From: Salinilacihabitans rarus
GTDB lineage: Archaea > Halobacteriota > Halobacteria > Halobacteriales > Natrialbaceae
Assembly: GCF_024296665.1 (NCBI RefSeq)
Contig: NZ_CP100762.1
Coordinates: 3,558,566 to 3,622,565, forward strand
Length of the DNA: 64,000 bases
Direction of reading: 5' to 3'
Shown: in pieces, positions 8,599-16,814 of the stretch
Layout of the letters: each line of letters begins with the position of its first letter
How positions within the stretch are numbered: the first letter of the stretch is position 1
Program-made: the position numbers and the translations under genes
Notes under the pieces: model-generated
Told to the model about the DNA's origin: nothing
What the model saw: the letters and a program-made list of their open reading frames with translations, nothing else
Databases searched by the model: none

Positions 8599-9387
8599 TC
8601 ACCCCTCGAGGGCCGTGTCGGCGGTTTCGCCCCCGTATATCACCTTCTCGAGGCCGTCGAGGATCCGCGTCGGGTCCTCGCGCTGCCAGACGTTGCGCCC
8701 GACGGCGAGCCCCTCGCAGCCGGCGTCGACGGCGGACTCGACGGTCGAGAGGAACTCGTAGTCCGACGTCTTCGATCCGCCGCTCATGACGACCTTCGTG
8801 TCGCCGGCGGCCTCGCAGGCGTGGGCCATCGCCTCGCGGCTGCCGGGGTACTTCACCTTCGCGACGTCGGCGCCGAGTTCGAGGGCGATCCGGGCCGCAT
8901 AGGAGATCGTCGAGGGCTTCGTGTCGTTTTTCAGCCCCTGTCCGCGCGGGTACGACCACATGACGACCGGCAGGTCGTACTCGCGGGCGGCCTCGTGGAT
9001 CTCGCGGAACTCCTCGAACATCTCGACCTCGTGGTTCGAGCCGCTGTAGACGGTGAAGCCGACGGCGTCGGCGCCGAGTTCGACCGCGTAGTCGACCGAG
9101 CAGTTGATCGCCGAGTCCGGCTCGCCCATCCACATGTTCGAGGTGCCGTTGAGCTTGACGAGGAGGTTGACGTCGTCCTCGTAGCTCGGATAGTAGCCCT
9201 CGGCGACGCCCTTCTGGACCGCCATCGCGGTCACCGCGTCGTGGGTCGCCGTCTCGAAGACGGTCGCCGGATCGAGCTTCTCCGGGACCGCTTCGAAGTC
9301 GACGGGCCCGTGTTCGAGCCCGTGGTCCATCGCCAGGATCAACACGTTGCCGTCGCGGACGATCGGGGAATCGTCGATCGGGATCAT
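8599..9387 (-). CDS. fba: Archaeal-type class I fructose-bisphosphate aldolase (DhnA family)
   Basis: The start at 9387 (MIPIDDSPIVRDG) gives 262 residues. It is preferred over an in-frame ATG at 9438 because a strong TATA box (9411-9420) sits 24-33 bases before it, and the longer form would begin upstream of its own promoter. Motifs are LAMDHGLEHGP, the Schiff-base lysine segment VAKVKYPGS, VVMSGGSK (phosphate loop) and GLAVGRNVWQ. The enzyme interconverts fructose 1,6-bisphosphate and two triose phosphates. A related haloarchaeal DhnA family makes an aromatic precursor, but the co-transcribed fbp gene argues for the sugar aldolase. It is the first gene of the operon. Confidence 0.92.
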   Translation of the reverse strand: MIPIDDSPIVRDGNVLILAMDHGLEHGPVDFEAVPEKLDPATVFETATHDAVTAMAVQKGVAEGYYPSYEDDVNLLVKLNGTSNMWMGEPDSAINCSVDYAVELGADAVGFTVYSGSNHEVEMFEEFREIHEAAREYDLPVVMWSYPRGQGLKNDTKPSTISYAARIALELGADVAKVKYPGSREAMAHACEAAGDTKVVMSGGSKTSDYEFLSTVESAVDAGCEGLAVGRNVWQREDPTRILDGLEKVIYGGETADTALEG

Positions 9388-9410
9388 CTGGTCGTAGGTC
9401 CAACGGCGCG

Positions 9411-9420
9411 CTATATATTT
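9411..9420 (-). promoter_or_regulatory. TATA box of the fba-fbp operon
   Basis: The plus-strand bases CTATATATTT (AAATATATAG on the coding strand) lie 24-33 bases before the aldolase ATG at 9387. This fixes both the promoter and the start, and implies an almost leaderless mRNA. Confidence 0.75.
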
Positions 9421-9444
9421 TTGGCGCTCCGGGCCCATGAAAAA

Positions 9445-9458
9445 TACTTCTTAGAGTA
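9445..9458 (-). promoter_or_regulatory. Candidate regulator site TACT-N6-AGTA upstream of fba
   Basis: This is a perfect palindrome in its arms: TACT (9445-9448), six bases, AGTA (9455-9458). It sits about 25 bases upstream of the TATA box, where an activator would bind. As I recall it, the Halobacterium TrmB site is TACT-N(7-8)-GAGTA. The match is close, but the spacing here is shorter (TACT-N5-GAGTA), so the assignment is tentative. Confidence 0.35.
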
Positions 9459-9556
9459 GTAAATCCCTCCGGTTACCGGTCGCTCGGGGGCGAAAGATAG
9501 TTCGTTCGACCGACCGCGGCGAGAAACGAACGGCGTTCGAGGCCTCGATGTCCGGT

Positions 9557-10117
9557 TCAATCGACGAGTTCGCGGGCGTTGTGCCGCCACGTGCGCACGT
9601 GCAGGACGTTCAGGTCGAGCGCATCGGCCACCTCCGCGGCGGGGGCGGTCGCCAGCCGCTCGGCCGAGTTGATCCCGGCCTCCGCCAGCCGCTCGGCGTT
9701 CTCGGGGCCGACGCCCGTGACGGCCGTCACCGGGGTCGGCCGGGGCCACGGCCGCTCCTCGCTCGCGTCGTCGTCGCGGTCCGACGTCCGGGGCGGCTCG
9801 AACGCCTGCCAGTCCTCGTCGGCGCTGCGCTCGACCCACTCGCGCTCGGCCTCGCCGAGGCCGCGGACCTCCTCCGACCGGCGGTCGAGGTCGCCGTCGG
9901 TCTCGAACGACCACGGCAGCGAGAAGCGCCGGCGCAGCGAGTCGGCGACCGCCTCGTCGACGCCCGCGTCCAGCAGCGTCCGGTACGAACAGTCCTTGCT
10001 CGAAACGACCGCGGGCTCGACGCCCGCCGCCTCGAGCGCCGCGCGCTCGTCCGGCTCGAGCGCCGCGACGATGTCCCCCGAATCTTCGACCACGTTGTTC
10101 TTGCTCACGCGACTCAC
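9557..10117 (-). CDS. Helix-hairpin-helix domain protein, haloarchaeal hypothetical
   Basis: The 186-residue acidic protein has an N-terminal region (about 1-65) reading like a helical domain (EPDERAALEAAGVEPAVVSS, then YRTLLDAGVDEAVADSLRR). A Trp-containing middle follows. The C-terminal segment TPVTAVTGVGPENAERLAEAG and ALDLNVLHVRTWRHNA is a helix-hairpin-helix (G-V-G) unit. HhH units bind DNA backbone non-specifically, so a role in DNA metabolism is reasonable but unproven. The start is a GTG at 10117; a second GTG at 10108 is also possible. It is transcribed alone and diverges from the 3-hydroxyacyl-CoA dehydrogenase gene. Confidence 0.75.
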   Translation of the reverse strand: MSRVSKNNVVEDSGDIVAALEPDERAALEAAGVEPAVVSSKDCSYRTLLDAGVDEAVADSLRRRFSLPWSFETDGDLDRRSEEVRGLGEAEREWVERSADEDWQAFEPPRTSDRDDDASEERPWPRPTPVTAVTGVGPENAERLAEAGINSAERLATAPAAEVADALDLNVLHVRTWRHNARELVD

Positions 10118-10274
10118 CGGATCGTCTGTAACTCAAACCCGCTGCCCTTGAAAGTTGCCCTCGGAAATCGCCGGACGCCGCGACGTCTGACGCGCCCGCG
10201 GTGGCGACGCCCGCGGCCGATTCGCCCCGCACCTCACCGGCAGGCTTACGACCCGGTCCCAAGAAGTGCCCCGC

Positions 10275-11126
10275 ATGGTACGCGAGACGATCGACCGCGT
10301 CGGCGTCGTCGGCGCGGGCACGATGGGCAGCGGCATCGCGCAGGTCGCCGCGACGAACGGCTACGACGTCGTGATGCGCGACGTCGAGGCGGAGTTCGTC
10401 GAGAACGGGTTCGACTCCATCGAGGACAGTCTGGGCCGACTCGACGCCAAGGACGCCCTCGAAGCGGACCCGGAGACGGTCCTCGGGCGCGTCGAGGGGA
10501 CGACGACGCTCGCGGACCTGGCCGACTGCGACGTGGTCGTCGAGGCCGCCGTCGAGGACATGGACGTCAAGAAGGAGATTTTCCGGGACCTCGAGGCAGT
10601 CTGCGACGAGGACGTGCTGCTGGCGACGAACACGAGCACGCTCTCGATCACGTCCATCGCCTCGCCGCTCTCGAACCCCGAGCGCGTGATCGGCCTGCAC
10701 TTCATGAACCCCGTCCCGATCATGGAGGGTGTCGAGGTCGTCGTCGGCGAGAAGACGAGCGACGAGGTGACGGCCCTCGCCCACGACCTCGCCGCGGACC
10801 TCGGGAAGACCACCTGGGAGTCCGACGACAAGCCCGGCTTCGTCACGAACCGCATCCTGATGCCCTGGATCAACGAGGGCATCCGCGCCTACGACGAGGA
10901 CGTCGCCTCGAAGGAGGACATCGACCGCGGGATGACCCTCGGGACGAACGTCCCGATGGGGCCGCTGACGCTCGCCGACCATATCGGGCTAGACGTCTGC
11001 CTGCACGCCTCCGAGACGCTCTACGAGGAACTCGGCGACCGCTACAAGCCGGCGTACCTGCTCAAGCGCAAGGTCGAGGCGGGCGACCTCGGGAAGAAGA
11101 CGGGGCGGGGCTTCTACGAGTACTGA
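10275..11126 (+). CDS. 3-hydroxyacyl-CoA (3-hydroxybutyryl-CoA) dehydrogenase
   Basis: The protein has 283 residues from the ATG at 10275; a GTG at 10266 is in frame but offers nothing extra. It shows the NAD Rossmann loop VGVVGAGTMGSGIAQVA, the acidic end of strand 2 (MRDVEAEF), the catalytic-His motif IGLHFMNPVP, and GKTTWESDDKPGFVTNRIL in the C-terminal domain. It oxidises L-3-hydroxyacyl-CoA to 3-ketoacyl-CoA, as in beta-oxidation or short-chain acid metabolism. The size fits single-domain Hbd/PaaH enzymes rather than the bifunctional hydratase fusions. A GGCTTACGA element about 30 bases upstream could be the promoter. Confidence 0.93.
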   Translation: MVRETIDRVGVVGAGTMGSGIAQVAATNGYDVVMRDVEAEFVENGFDSIEDSLGRLDAKDALEADPETVLGRVEGTTTLADLADCDVVVEAAVEDMDVKKEIFRDLEAVCDEDVLLATNTSTLSITSIASPLSNPERVIGLHFMNPVPIMEGVEVVVGEKTSDEVTALAHDLAADLGKTTWESDDKPGFVTNRILMPWINEGIRAYDEDVASKEDIDRGMTLGTNVPMGPLTLADHIGLDVCLHASETLYEELGDRYKPAYLLKRKVEAGDLGKKTGRGFYEY

Positions 11127-11160
11127 GGCCAGCACGGCCTCGCGTTCGTCCGACGCCCCC

Positions 11161-12213
11161 TCACTGGTGCAGCGGCTTCTCGGCCATCTCGCGGCGCAAC
11201 TCCTCGAGGTTCGACCGGGAGACGCCGTGCTCGAACTGCTGGAGCAGCGCGTACACCTCCGCGCGGGAGACCTTGACGTTGCCCTCGCGGACGACGTCCT
11301 CGGGGCGCTCGCGCAGTTCCCGCAGGGTGCCGACCGCGAGCAGGTACGGAATCGCCCACGCCGAGAGGGTGTTGCCGCGGTGTTCGGGGACGACTTCGAG
11401 GTAGCGCTGGGCGTCGTCGAGGTAGCCCTCGGCGCGGCCGATCACCCGGCGGATCACGTTCGTCACGCCGCCGTGGTTGTCGGCGTCGGTGACGCGCTCG
11501 ACGTCGACGTCCTCCTCGGCGAGCCACTCGGCGGGGAGGTAGACGTTGTTCTCCTCGTGGTAGTCACGCTGGACGTCCTTGGCGATGTTGACCAACTGGA
11601 GCAGCAGGGCGAACGCGCGGGCGTTGTCGCGCAGTTCCGCGGCGCGCTCGCCGGAGGCCCCGCGCGCGACGAGGCCGGTGATGAGCGTCCCGACGGTGCC
11701 GGCGGCGTACCAGCAGTACTCCTCGAGTTCCTCGAGGGTCTGCAGTCGGAGGCCGCCCTCGTCGGCGTAGCGGTCGGTGAACATCGCCATCCCGCCGACG
11801 AGTTCGCGCACCGGGTCGCGCATGATCTCGCGGGGTTCGTCCGCGAGGGCCTCGAAGGTCCGCAGCACGCGGGGCGTCTCCGCGACGACCGTCCAGTCGT
11901 CGTCGCGGTCCTCGGGAGCCGGCAGCCACGGCTCGACGTCCGCCATGAACCGGTCGACGTCGTAGCCGTCGGTCGGATCCAGTAGTCGGTTGTAGTTGGT
12001 GAGCAGTTCCGTCTGCGTCGCCGGCGGGATGTGTCCCGCGTCCTCGATCGTGTCGGCGACCCTACAGAGGAGATACCCCAGACAGATGTGCCTCGCCATC
12101 GGCTCTTCGAGTCGGTCGACTGTGATCGAAAACGTCCGCGAGACGCCATGGACCGCCTCGTAGCACCACTCGAGGTCGGCTTCGATCGTGACGTCGTGCT
12201 GGCCCGTAGTCAT
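11161..12213 (-). CDS. Squalene/phytoene synthase family protein, squalene-synthase type
   Basis: The protein has 350 residues. Both Asp-rich Mg-diphosphate motifs are present: DTIED at 54-58 and NIAKDVQRDYHE with Asp at 213 and 217. FSITVDRL, YCWYAAGTVG and the conserved Tyr/Arg near YLPAEWL also match the trans-isoprenyl head-to-head synthase fold. The DTxED first motif and the roughly 350-residue length favour squalene synthase (two farnesyl-PP to squalene) over phytoene synthase, which usually has DDxxD and about 300 residues. Squalene and its derivatives are abundant in haloarchaeal membranes. The gene stands alone between convergent and divergent neighbours. Confidence 0.85.
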   Translation of the reverse strand: MTTGQHDVTIEADLEWCYEAVHGVSRTFSITVDRLEEPMARHICLGYLLCRVADTIEDAGHIPPATQTELLTNYNRLLDPTDGYDVDRFMADVEPWLPAPEDRDDDWTVVAETPRVLRTFEALADEPREIMRDPVRELVGGMAMFTDRYADEGGLRLQTLEELEEYCWYAAGTVGTLITGLVARGASGERAAELRDNARAFALLLQLVNIAKDVQRDYHEENNVYLPAEWLAEEDVDVERVTDADNHGGVTNVIRRVIGRAEGYLDDAQRYLEVVPEHRGNTLSAWAIPYLLAVGTLRELRERPEDVVREGNVKVSRAEVYALLQQFEHGVSRSNLEELRREMAEKPLHQ

Positions 12214-12291
12214 CTACTCGTTGCCGTTTCGACCGCATCCCGCAAAAACACCCCGGTCGCGGAACTCGTCTCGCCGGCCGCCGAACCCGGT

Positions 12292-12307
12292 ACAAAAACA
12301 GTAAAGG
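12292..12307 (+). promoter_or_regulatory. A-rich promoter element of the acyl-CoA dehydrogenase gene
   Basis: ACAAAAACAGTAAAGG lies 24-39 bases before the ATG at 12331 in otherwise GC-rich DNA. It is the likely TATA region of a leaderless transcript. Confidence 0.45.
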
Positions 12308-12330
12308 ATCGACCCCCCCATTGATCGCCC

Positions 12331-13473
12331 ATGGACTTCGCGCTCACGCCGGAGCAACGACAGATCAGGGAGATGGTCGCCGAATTCGTCGACGAGGAGG
12401 TCGTCCCCGTCGCCGACGAGATCGACCACGACGACGAGTTCCCCCGCGAGTTGGTGAGCGAGATGGCCGACCTCGGCCTCATGGGAATGCCCTTCCCCGA
12501 GGAGTACGGCGGCGCCGGTCTCGATTACCACTCCTACGCGATCGGCATCGAGGAGATCTCGCGCGGGTCGGGCGGCCTCGGGACGATCGTCGCCGCCCAC
12601 ATCTCGCTGGCGGGCAACATGATCTACGAGTTCGGCGACGAGGCCCAGAAGGAGGAGTACCTGACCCCCCTCGCCGAGGGCCGGGACATCGGGGCGTTCG
12701 CGCTCTCGGAGGCCGGCGCGGGCAGCGACGTCCCGTCGATGGAGACGACCGCCGAACGCGACGGCGACGAGTACGTCCTGAACGGCGGCAAACTCTGGAT
12801 CTCGAACGGTTCGGTCGCCGACACGATCACCGTCTTCGCGAAGACCGACCCCGAGGCGGGCAACCGCGGCATCTCCTCGTTCGTCGTCCGCCCCGACGAG
12901 GACGACGGCTTCCACGTCGAGGGCACCGAGGAGAAACTCGGCGACAAGGGCTGTCCGACCGCCGAACTCCGCTTCGACGACCTCCGGGTCCCCGAAGACC
13001 GCCTCATCGGCGAGGAGGGCGACGGCTTCGTGCAGGCGCTCAAGACGCTGAACGGCGGCCGGATCACCATCGCCGCCCGCGGGGTCGGCATCGCCCGCGC
13101 CGCGTTCGACGAGGCCCGCCGGTACGCGAAAGAGCGCGAGCAGTTCGGCCAGCCCATCGGCGAGTTCCAGTCGATCAAGCACAAACTGGCGGACATGGAC
13201 ACGAAGATCCAGGCCGCCAAACTGCTGATGCACAAGGCCGCCGACAACAAGATCCGCGGCGAGGACTACATCAAGGAGGCCGCCCAGGCGAAACTCTACG
13301 CGAGCGAGGTCTCCCGCGAGGTGGCAAACGAGGGCATCCAGATCCACGGCGGCTACGGCTACACGAAGGACTTCGCCGCCGAACGGTTCTACCGCGACGC
13401 CAAACTCAACGAGATCTACGAGGGGACGAGCGAGATCCTGCGGAACACGATCGGCGATCGGTTGCTAAAGTGA
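12331..13473 (+). CDS. Acyl-CoA dehydrogenase
   Basis: The 380-residue protein has the full acyl-CoA dehydrogenase layout: MDFALTPEQRQIREMV helix, FALSEAGAGSDV (FAD and substrate loop), LNGGKLWISNG, the GRITIAARGVGIARAAFDE helix, REQFGQPIGEFQSIKHKLADM, and IHGGYGYTKDF. DAKLNEIYEGTSEILRN contains the catalytic-base Glu of short- and medium-chain enzymes. It dehydrogenates acyl-CoA to enoyl-CoA with electrons passed to ETF. The exact chain length or branched substrate is not determinable. Together with the hydroxyacyl-CoA dehydrogenase and MaoC protein nearby it covers three steps of acyl-CoA degradation, though the genes are not one operon. Confidence 0.95.
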   Translation: MDFALTPEQRQIREMVAEFVDEEVVPVADEIDHDDEFPRELVSEMADLGLMGMPFPEEYGGAGLDYHSYAIGIEEISRGSGGLGTIVAAHISLAGNMIYEFGDEAQKEEYLTPLAEGRDIGAFALSEAGAGSDVPSMETTAERDGDEYVLNGGKLWISNGSVADTITVFAKTDPEAGNRGISSFVVRPDEDDGFHVEGTEEKLGDKGCPTAELRFDDLRVPEDRLIGEEGDGFVQALKTLNGGRITIAARGVGIARAAFDEARRYAKEREQFGQPIGEFQSIKHKLADMDTKIQAAKLLMHKAADNKIRGEDYIKEAAQAKLYASEVSREVANEGIQIHGGYGYTKDFAAERFYRDAKLNEIYEGTSEILRNTIGDRLLK

Positions 13474-13483
13474 GGGCGGTACG

Positions 13484-13846
13484 ATGGGACTTCCGAGTAT
13501 CAGGTTCCACCTCCCGCCCTCGCGGTTCGTGACGGTCGAAATGGACGAACCCAACGCACGGGCCGCGGACCGGACGTGGGACGACGAGGAGACGACGCTC
13601 CTCACCGGCGAAACGCACTGGGCCAAACTGCGGTTCGTCGCCGGAGAGTCCGGCCACGGGTTTCCGCCGCCGGAGGTCTCGAACGAGGGGCTCCGGGAGA
13701 TAGCCGCTGCGCTGGGCAAACTCGAGTACGAACCCCGGATGGCCGAGGAGTACCCCATGATCGACGACCGGGACGAGTTCGAGTTCTGGGTGACGCTGTT
13801 CGAGGCGTACGCCGCCGCCGGCGCGACCGTGACCACCAGCTACTGA
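13484..13846 (+). CDS. Hypothetical protein, 120 residues
   Basis: The gene begins ten bases after the acyl-CoA dehydrogenase stop. The soluble acidic product has Trp in TWDDEET, HWAKLRF and EFWVTLF, ends TTSY, and has no membrane segment, Cys or nucleotide motif. Spacing suggests co-transcription with the gene before it and the large gene after it (3-base gap). No family is recognised. High G/C third positions and both tight junctions support it as a real gene. Confidence 0.65.
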   Translation: MGLPSIRFHLPPSRFVTVEMDEPNARAADRTWDDEETTLLTGETHWAKLRFVAGESGHGFPPPEVSNEGLREIAAALGKLEYEPRMAEEYPMIDDRDEFEFWVTLFEAYAAAGATVTTSY

Positions 13847-13849
13847 CCG

Positions 13850-15574
13850 ATGCAGTTCGACGACGCCGACATCCGGACGACCGTCGAGGCGTGGGCCGAG
13901 TCGTGTGCCGACTGCCGCGTCGTGACCCACGAGTTGACCCACGCCACCGCCACCGAGTACGACCTCTGTGAGGAACACCACCGAGAGGCGATCGAACGAC
14001 GCCACGAGCGCGAAACCGCCGAGACCGGGGAGGGGCTCTCGATCCGCCAGCGGGACCAGGAGGCGCTCGCGTCGTTCGGCGTCGAGGCCGCCGACACGGT
14101 CACCGACGCGATTCTCTCCGCGGTCGACCCGGCGAGCGTCGCCGCGGCCGTCGCCGACGACCCGACCGACGGCGACGCCGTGCGAACCCTGGGCGTCCTC
14201 GCCAGACTCGACCCCGAGCGGATCAGCGACGCGTCCGCGGCCGTCGACGCGTGTCTGTCGGTCGTCGTCGACAGCGAGTGGGACGGGCGGGCCGTCGGAG
14301 CGAGGACGGTCCTGGAGGCCGTCGCTCCCGTCGACCGTTCGGTCGCGAGACGACTGATCGACGCCGTCACCGACCCCGACCCCACGTACCGTGCCACCCG
14401 GGCCCTCGCGGCGGTCGTCGAGAACGACCCCGAGACCATCCTCGCCGTCGAGAGCGGCGTGTCCTCGCTGGCGGACGTTGTCGTCACCAGGGGACGCGCC
14501 GGTTCGAGTTCGAGTTCGGTGTTCCGGATCGCGCTTCAGGTGGCCCGCGCCGATCCGACCGCCTTCCGTGGCTCGGTCGACGCGTTCGCTCCCCTGCTCG
14601 ACGGGGCCGACGGAGGGTCCGACTCGGCGTTCCTCGCGGCCGCGACGCTCGGTCGAGTCGCGAGCGCCGACGCCAACGCGGTCGACGAGTACCGCGGGAT
14701 ACTACTCGACTGGGCCCACACGGAGGCGGTCGCCCCGCGACGCGAGATGCGCCACCGCACCGCGGCCGCGGTGGCGTTCGCCCACTCGCCGGCACTGGCC
14801 GCCGGGGCCGGGGTCGACCGGGACTGGCTCCGGGAGCGACTCCGCCCGGCGCTGCAGCGCAAACCGGTCGTCGACGAGCGACGAGCGGAGGTCGTGCGGG
14901 CGCTCGGCCGGTTCGTCCCGGTCGAGGACGACCCCGACCCGGCCGGCGACCGGGCGTTCCTGGAGTGGATCGCCCGCGTCCACGACGGCCGCGTCGAGAC
15001 GGCCGCCCGACGAGCGCTCGACGGGGCGTTCCGCGTCGGGTGGCCTACGGGGTCTACGTCCACCGGCCCGGGTGCCACGGCGGACGCCGACGGTCGGACC
15101 GGTAGCGTGTACGGCCGCCTCGCGGCGCGCCTCGCCGACCGGGACGTCCCGTTATCGTTCGTCGTGGCGACAGGAACGCTGGAAGAACTGGGAGTCGACG
15201 TCGAGGACGACGCCGTCGAGTGGGACGCGGACGAACTCCGGCCGTTCGCGCACCTGACCGCCCACCACGAGGTGGGCGTGGCCGATCTCCACGAAGCGCT
15301 CTCTCTCAACGCGGTCGTTATCTGCATCGGACTCCAGCACTTCCGCTACGAACCCGAACGCTATCCGTTCCCGGTGTACGGCTTCGACTCCGATCGGCCG
15401 ACGCTCTACGCCACGCCGGAGGGACTGCTCGTCGCACCCCGGGTGGACGACCGCGAGGCGGTCGAGGAGACGTTCCGGGAGATAGTCGAGGAGTTAGCCG
15501 CCGCCGACGTCGTCGAGGGCGCCGACGCGACGGTCGAGGTCTCGCGCGTCGGTGACCTGTTCGAGGGCGAGTAG
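13850..15574 (+). CDS. Large hypothetical protein: zinc-finger-like N-terminus and HEAT-like helical repeats
   Basis: The 574-residue protein begins with a candidate zinc site: CADC at about residues 19-22, then CEEHH at about 41-45 (C-x2-C...C-x2-H). From about 60 to 400 it is Ala-rich and helical with repeating D-P-x...A-V/L...A patterns (EDPs such as VENDPETILAVES, ARADPTAF, EDDPDPAGDRAFLEW), which reads as HEAT/ARM-like solenoid repeats. The last 150 residues are a separate mixed fold (VVATGTLEELGVDV, FRYEPERYPFPVYGF). No enzymatic motif is seen. A scaffold or protein-binding role is a guess from the architecture. It is the last gene of a probable three-gene run. Confidence 0.7.
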   Translation: MQFDDADIRTTVEAWAESCADCRVVTHELTHATATEYDLCEEHHREAIERRHERETAETGEGLSIRQRDQEALASFGVEAADTVTDAILSAVDPASVAAAVADDPTDGDAVRTLGVLARLDPERISDASAAVDACLSVVVDSEWDGRAVGARTVLEAVAPVDRSVARRLIDAVTDPDPTYRATRALAAVVENDPETILAVESGVSSLADVVVTRGRAGSSSSSVFRIALQVARADPTAFRGSVDAFAPLLDGADGGSDSAFLAAATLGRVASADANAVDEYRGILLDWAHTEAVAPRREMRHRTAAAVAFAHSPALAAGAGVDRDWLRERLRPALQRKPVVDERRAEVVRALGRFVPVEDDPDPAGDRAFLEWIARVHDGRVETAARRALDGAFRVGWPTGSTSTGPGATADADGRTGSVYGRLAARLADRDVPLSFVVATGTLEELGVDVEDDAVEWDADELRPFAHLTAHHEVGVADLHEALSLNAVVICIGLQHFRYEPERYPFPVYGFDSDRPTLYATPEGLLVAPRVDDREAVEETFREIVEELAAADVVEGADATVEVSRVGDLFEGE

Positions 15575-15627
15575 CCGTCCGGACGTCCGTAGTCTCGGTT
15601 CGCGTTCGTCAACCGGCGAGTCAGTAC

Positions 15628-15637
15628 ACATATATCA
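15628..15637 (+). promoter_or_regulatory. TATA box before the 274-residue membrane protein
   Basis: ACATATATCA lies 22-32 bases before the ATG at 15660. It supports that start over an in-frame GTG further upstream near the preceding stop. Confidence 0.65.
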
Positions 15638-15659
15638 CACGAAACGCGACCTCCGGGCG

Positions 15660-16484
15660 ATGTCGCCCCGCGCCCGCGCCGCCCTCCTGCTCGCCCTCGG
15701 CGTCGGTCTGCTCGTCAACCCGTTCTACTGCTGGCCGTACCACGCCGAGGACGCGCACGAACTCCGTGCGAGCGAGGTCCGGCTCGTCTCCGGCGCGGAG
15801 TCGACGCCGATCGTGGACCTCCCGCCCGAGACGGCGGCGGCCGTCGAGGCGGCGGTCGAGGTATCCGACGACCCCTCGGAGGACGACTGGCCGCGCTACG
15901 AGAGCCGCGAGGCGGTTCCTGTGGACGGTCTGTACGAGACGGGCCTCGGCGTCGTCACGGTGGACGGCGTCGAGTACCGCGTCACGATCGAGTCGGTCGA
16001 TCGCTCCCCGCCCGTCCTCCCCGAATCGTTCCGCGTCCCGGTCGGCTTCGCCGGCGCGCTCTCGCTCGCGCTCGGCGCGCTGACGGCGACCCGCGGGCGA
16101 GCGCGGCCGACGACCCGGGAGTCGTCGGTCGTCGTCGGCGTCTGGGCCGGCGTCCTCCTCGCGACGGTCGCCTACGACGGCGACCCGACGGGCGTGGCGC
16201 TCACCACCGTGACCGAACTGGCGCCGTTCGGGATCCGCCTGCCGCCGCTCGCCGGCGCGCTCCTCGGGGTCGTCCTCCCGCTCCTGCTGCCGGCGGTCGG
16301 GATCGTCGTCGGCGTCGGCGTCCGTCGCGGCCGGTGGCTGCCCCCGGACGTCGACCCGGCGAAGTTCGTCTCGCTGCTCGCGTTCGTCGCCGTGACGCTG
16401 CCGTTCACGCTCCCCGGCGCGGCGGTCGGATTCCTGCTCGGCCGTCCGTCGCGACCGACGGGCGAACCGACGCCGGCGCGGTGA
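15660..16484 (+). CDS. Multi-spanning membrane protein with extracytoplasmic loop, hypothetical
   Basis: The protein has 274 residues. A first helix (ARAALLLALGVGLLVNPFY) is followed by about 100 residues that look extracytoplasmic (EDAHELRASEVRLVSGAES, then GLYETGLGVVTVDGVEYRV), and then four hydrophobic segments to the C-terminus. No catalytic motif is visible. The layout, one helix plus an exposed domain plus a helical bundle, is common in haloarchaeal proteins of unknown role. The TATA box at 15628-15637 makes it a separate transcript. Confidence 0.7.
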   Translation: MSPRARAALLLALGVGLLVNPFYCWPYHAEDAHELRASEVRLVSGAESTPIVDLPPETAAAVEAAVEVSDDPSEDDWPRYESREAVPVDGLYETGLGVVTVDGVEYRVTIESVDRSPPVLPESFRVPVGFAGALSLALGALTATRGRARPTTRESSVVVGVWAGVLLATVAYDGDPTGVALTTVTELAPFGIRLPPLAGALLGVVLPLLLPAVGIVVGVGVRRGRWLPPDVDPAKFVSLLAFVAVTLPFTLPGAAVGFLLGRPSRPTGEPTPAR

Positions 16485-16499
16485 TGGTGCGCCGGACGG

Positions 16500-16781
16500 T
16501 CACTCGCCCGCGAGACACTTCCGGACCCACTCGCCGTGTTCGCGCGTCCGGCGTTCGCCCGCCTCGGTCAGCGAGTAGACGTCGTGCAGTCCCTCGGTGC
16601 GCTTCTCGACGAACCCCGCGTCGACGAGCGCCGACAGCGACCCGTAGAACGCCGTCGGTTCGACGCGCTCGTCGTAGTGGGATTCGAGGGCGGATTTCAG
16701 CTGCTGGCCGCGCATCTCGCCGCCGGCCGCGAGCAGGAGACAGAGGTCCCGCCGTCGGCCGCTCCGGAGCCACTTCGCCAT
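16500..16781 (-). CDS. PadR-like winged-helix transcriptional regulator
   Basis: The 93-residue protein shows a winged-helix unit: DLCLLLAAGGEMRGQQLKSALES (helices 1-2), PTAFYGSLSALVDAGFVEKR (recognition helix) and LHDVYSLTEAGERRTREHGEWV (wing and final helix). The (F)YGSL...L...G(F/L)V...Y.LT..G pattern is that of PadR-type repressors. Size matches the minimal form without a large effector domain. It may control the membrane zincin gene that lies upstream of it on the same strand, but no operator is proven. Confidence 0.8.
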   Translation of the reverse strand: MAKWLRSGRRRDLCLLLAAGGEMRGQQLKSALESHYDERVEPTAFYGSLSALVDAGFVEKRTEGLHDVYSLTEAGERRTREHGEWVRKCLAGE

Positions 16782-16814
16782 GCGCGGGAGGTTCGCGGGG
16801 GAGGCGTTCGAGGG

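Noticed and set aside
9388..9438. Longer aldolase starting at the ATG at 9438
   Set aside because: The TATA box at 9411-9420 lies inside that extension, so the ATG at 9387 is the start.
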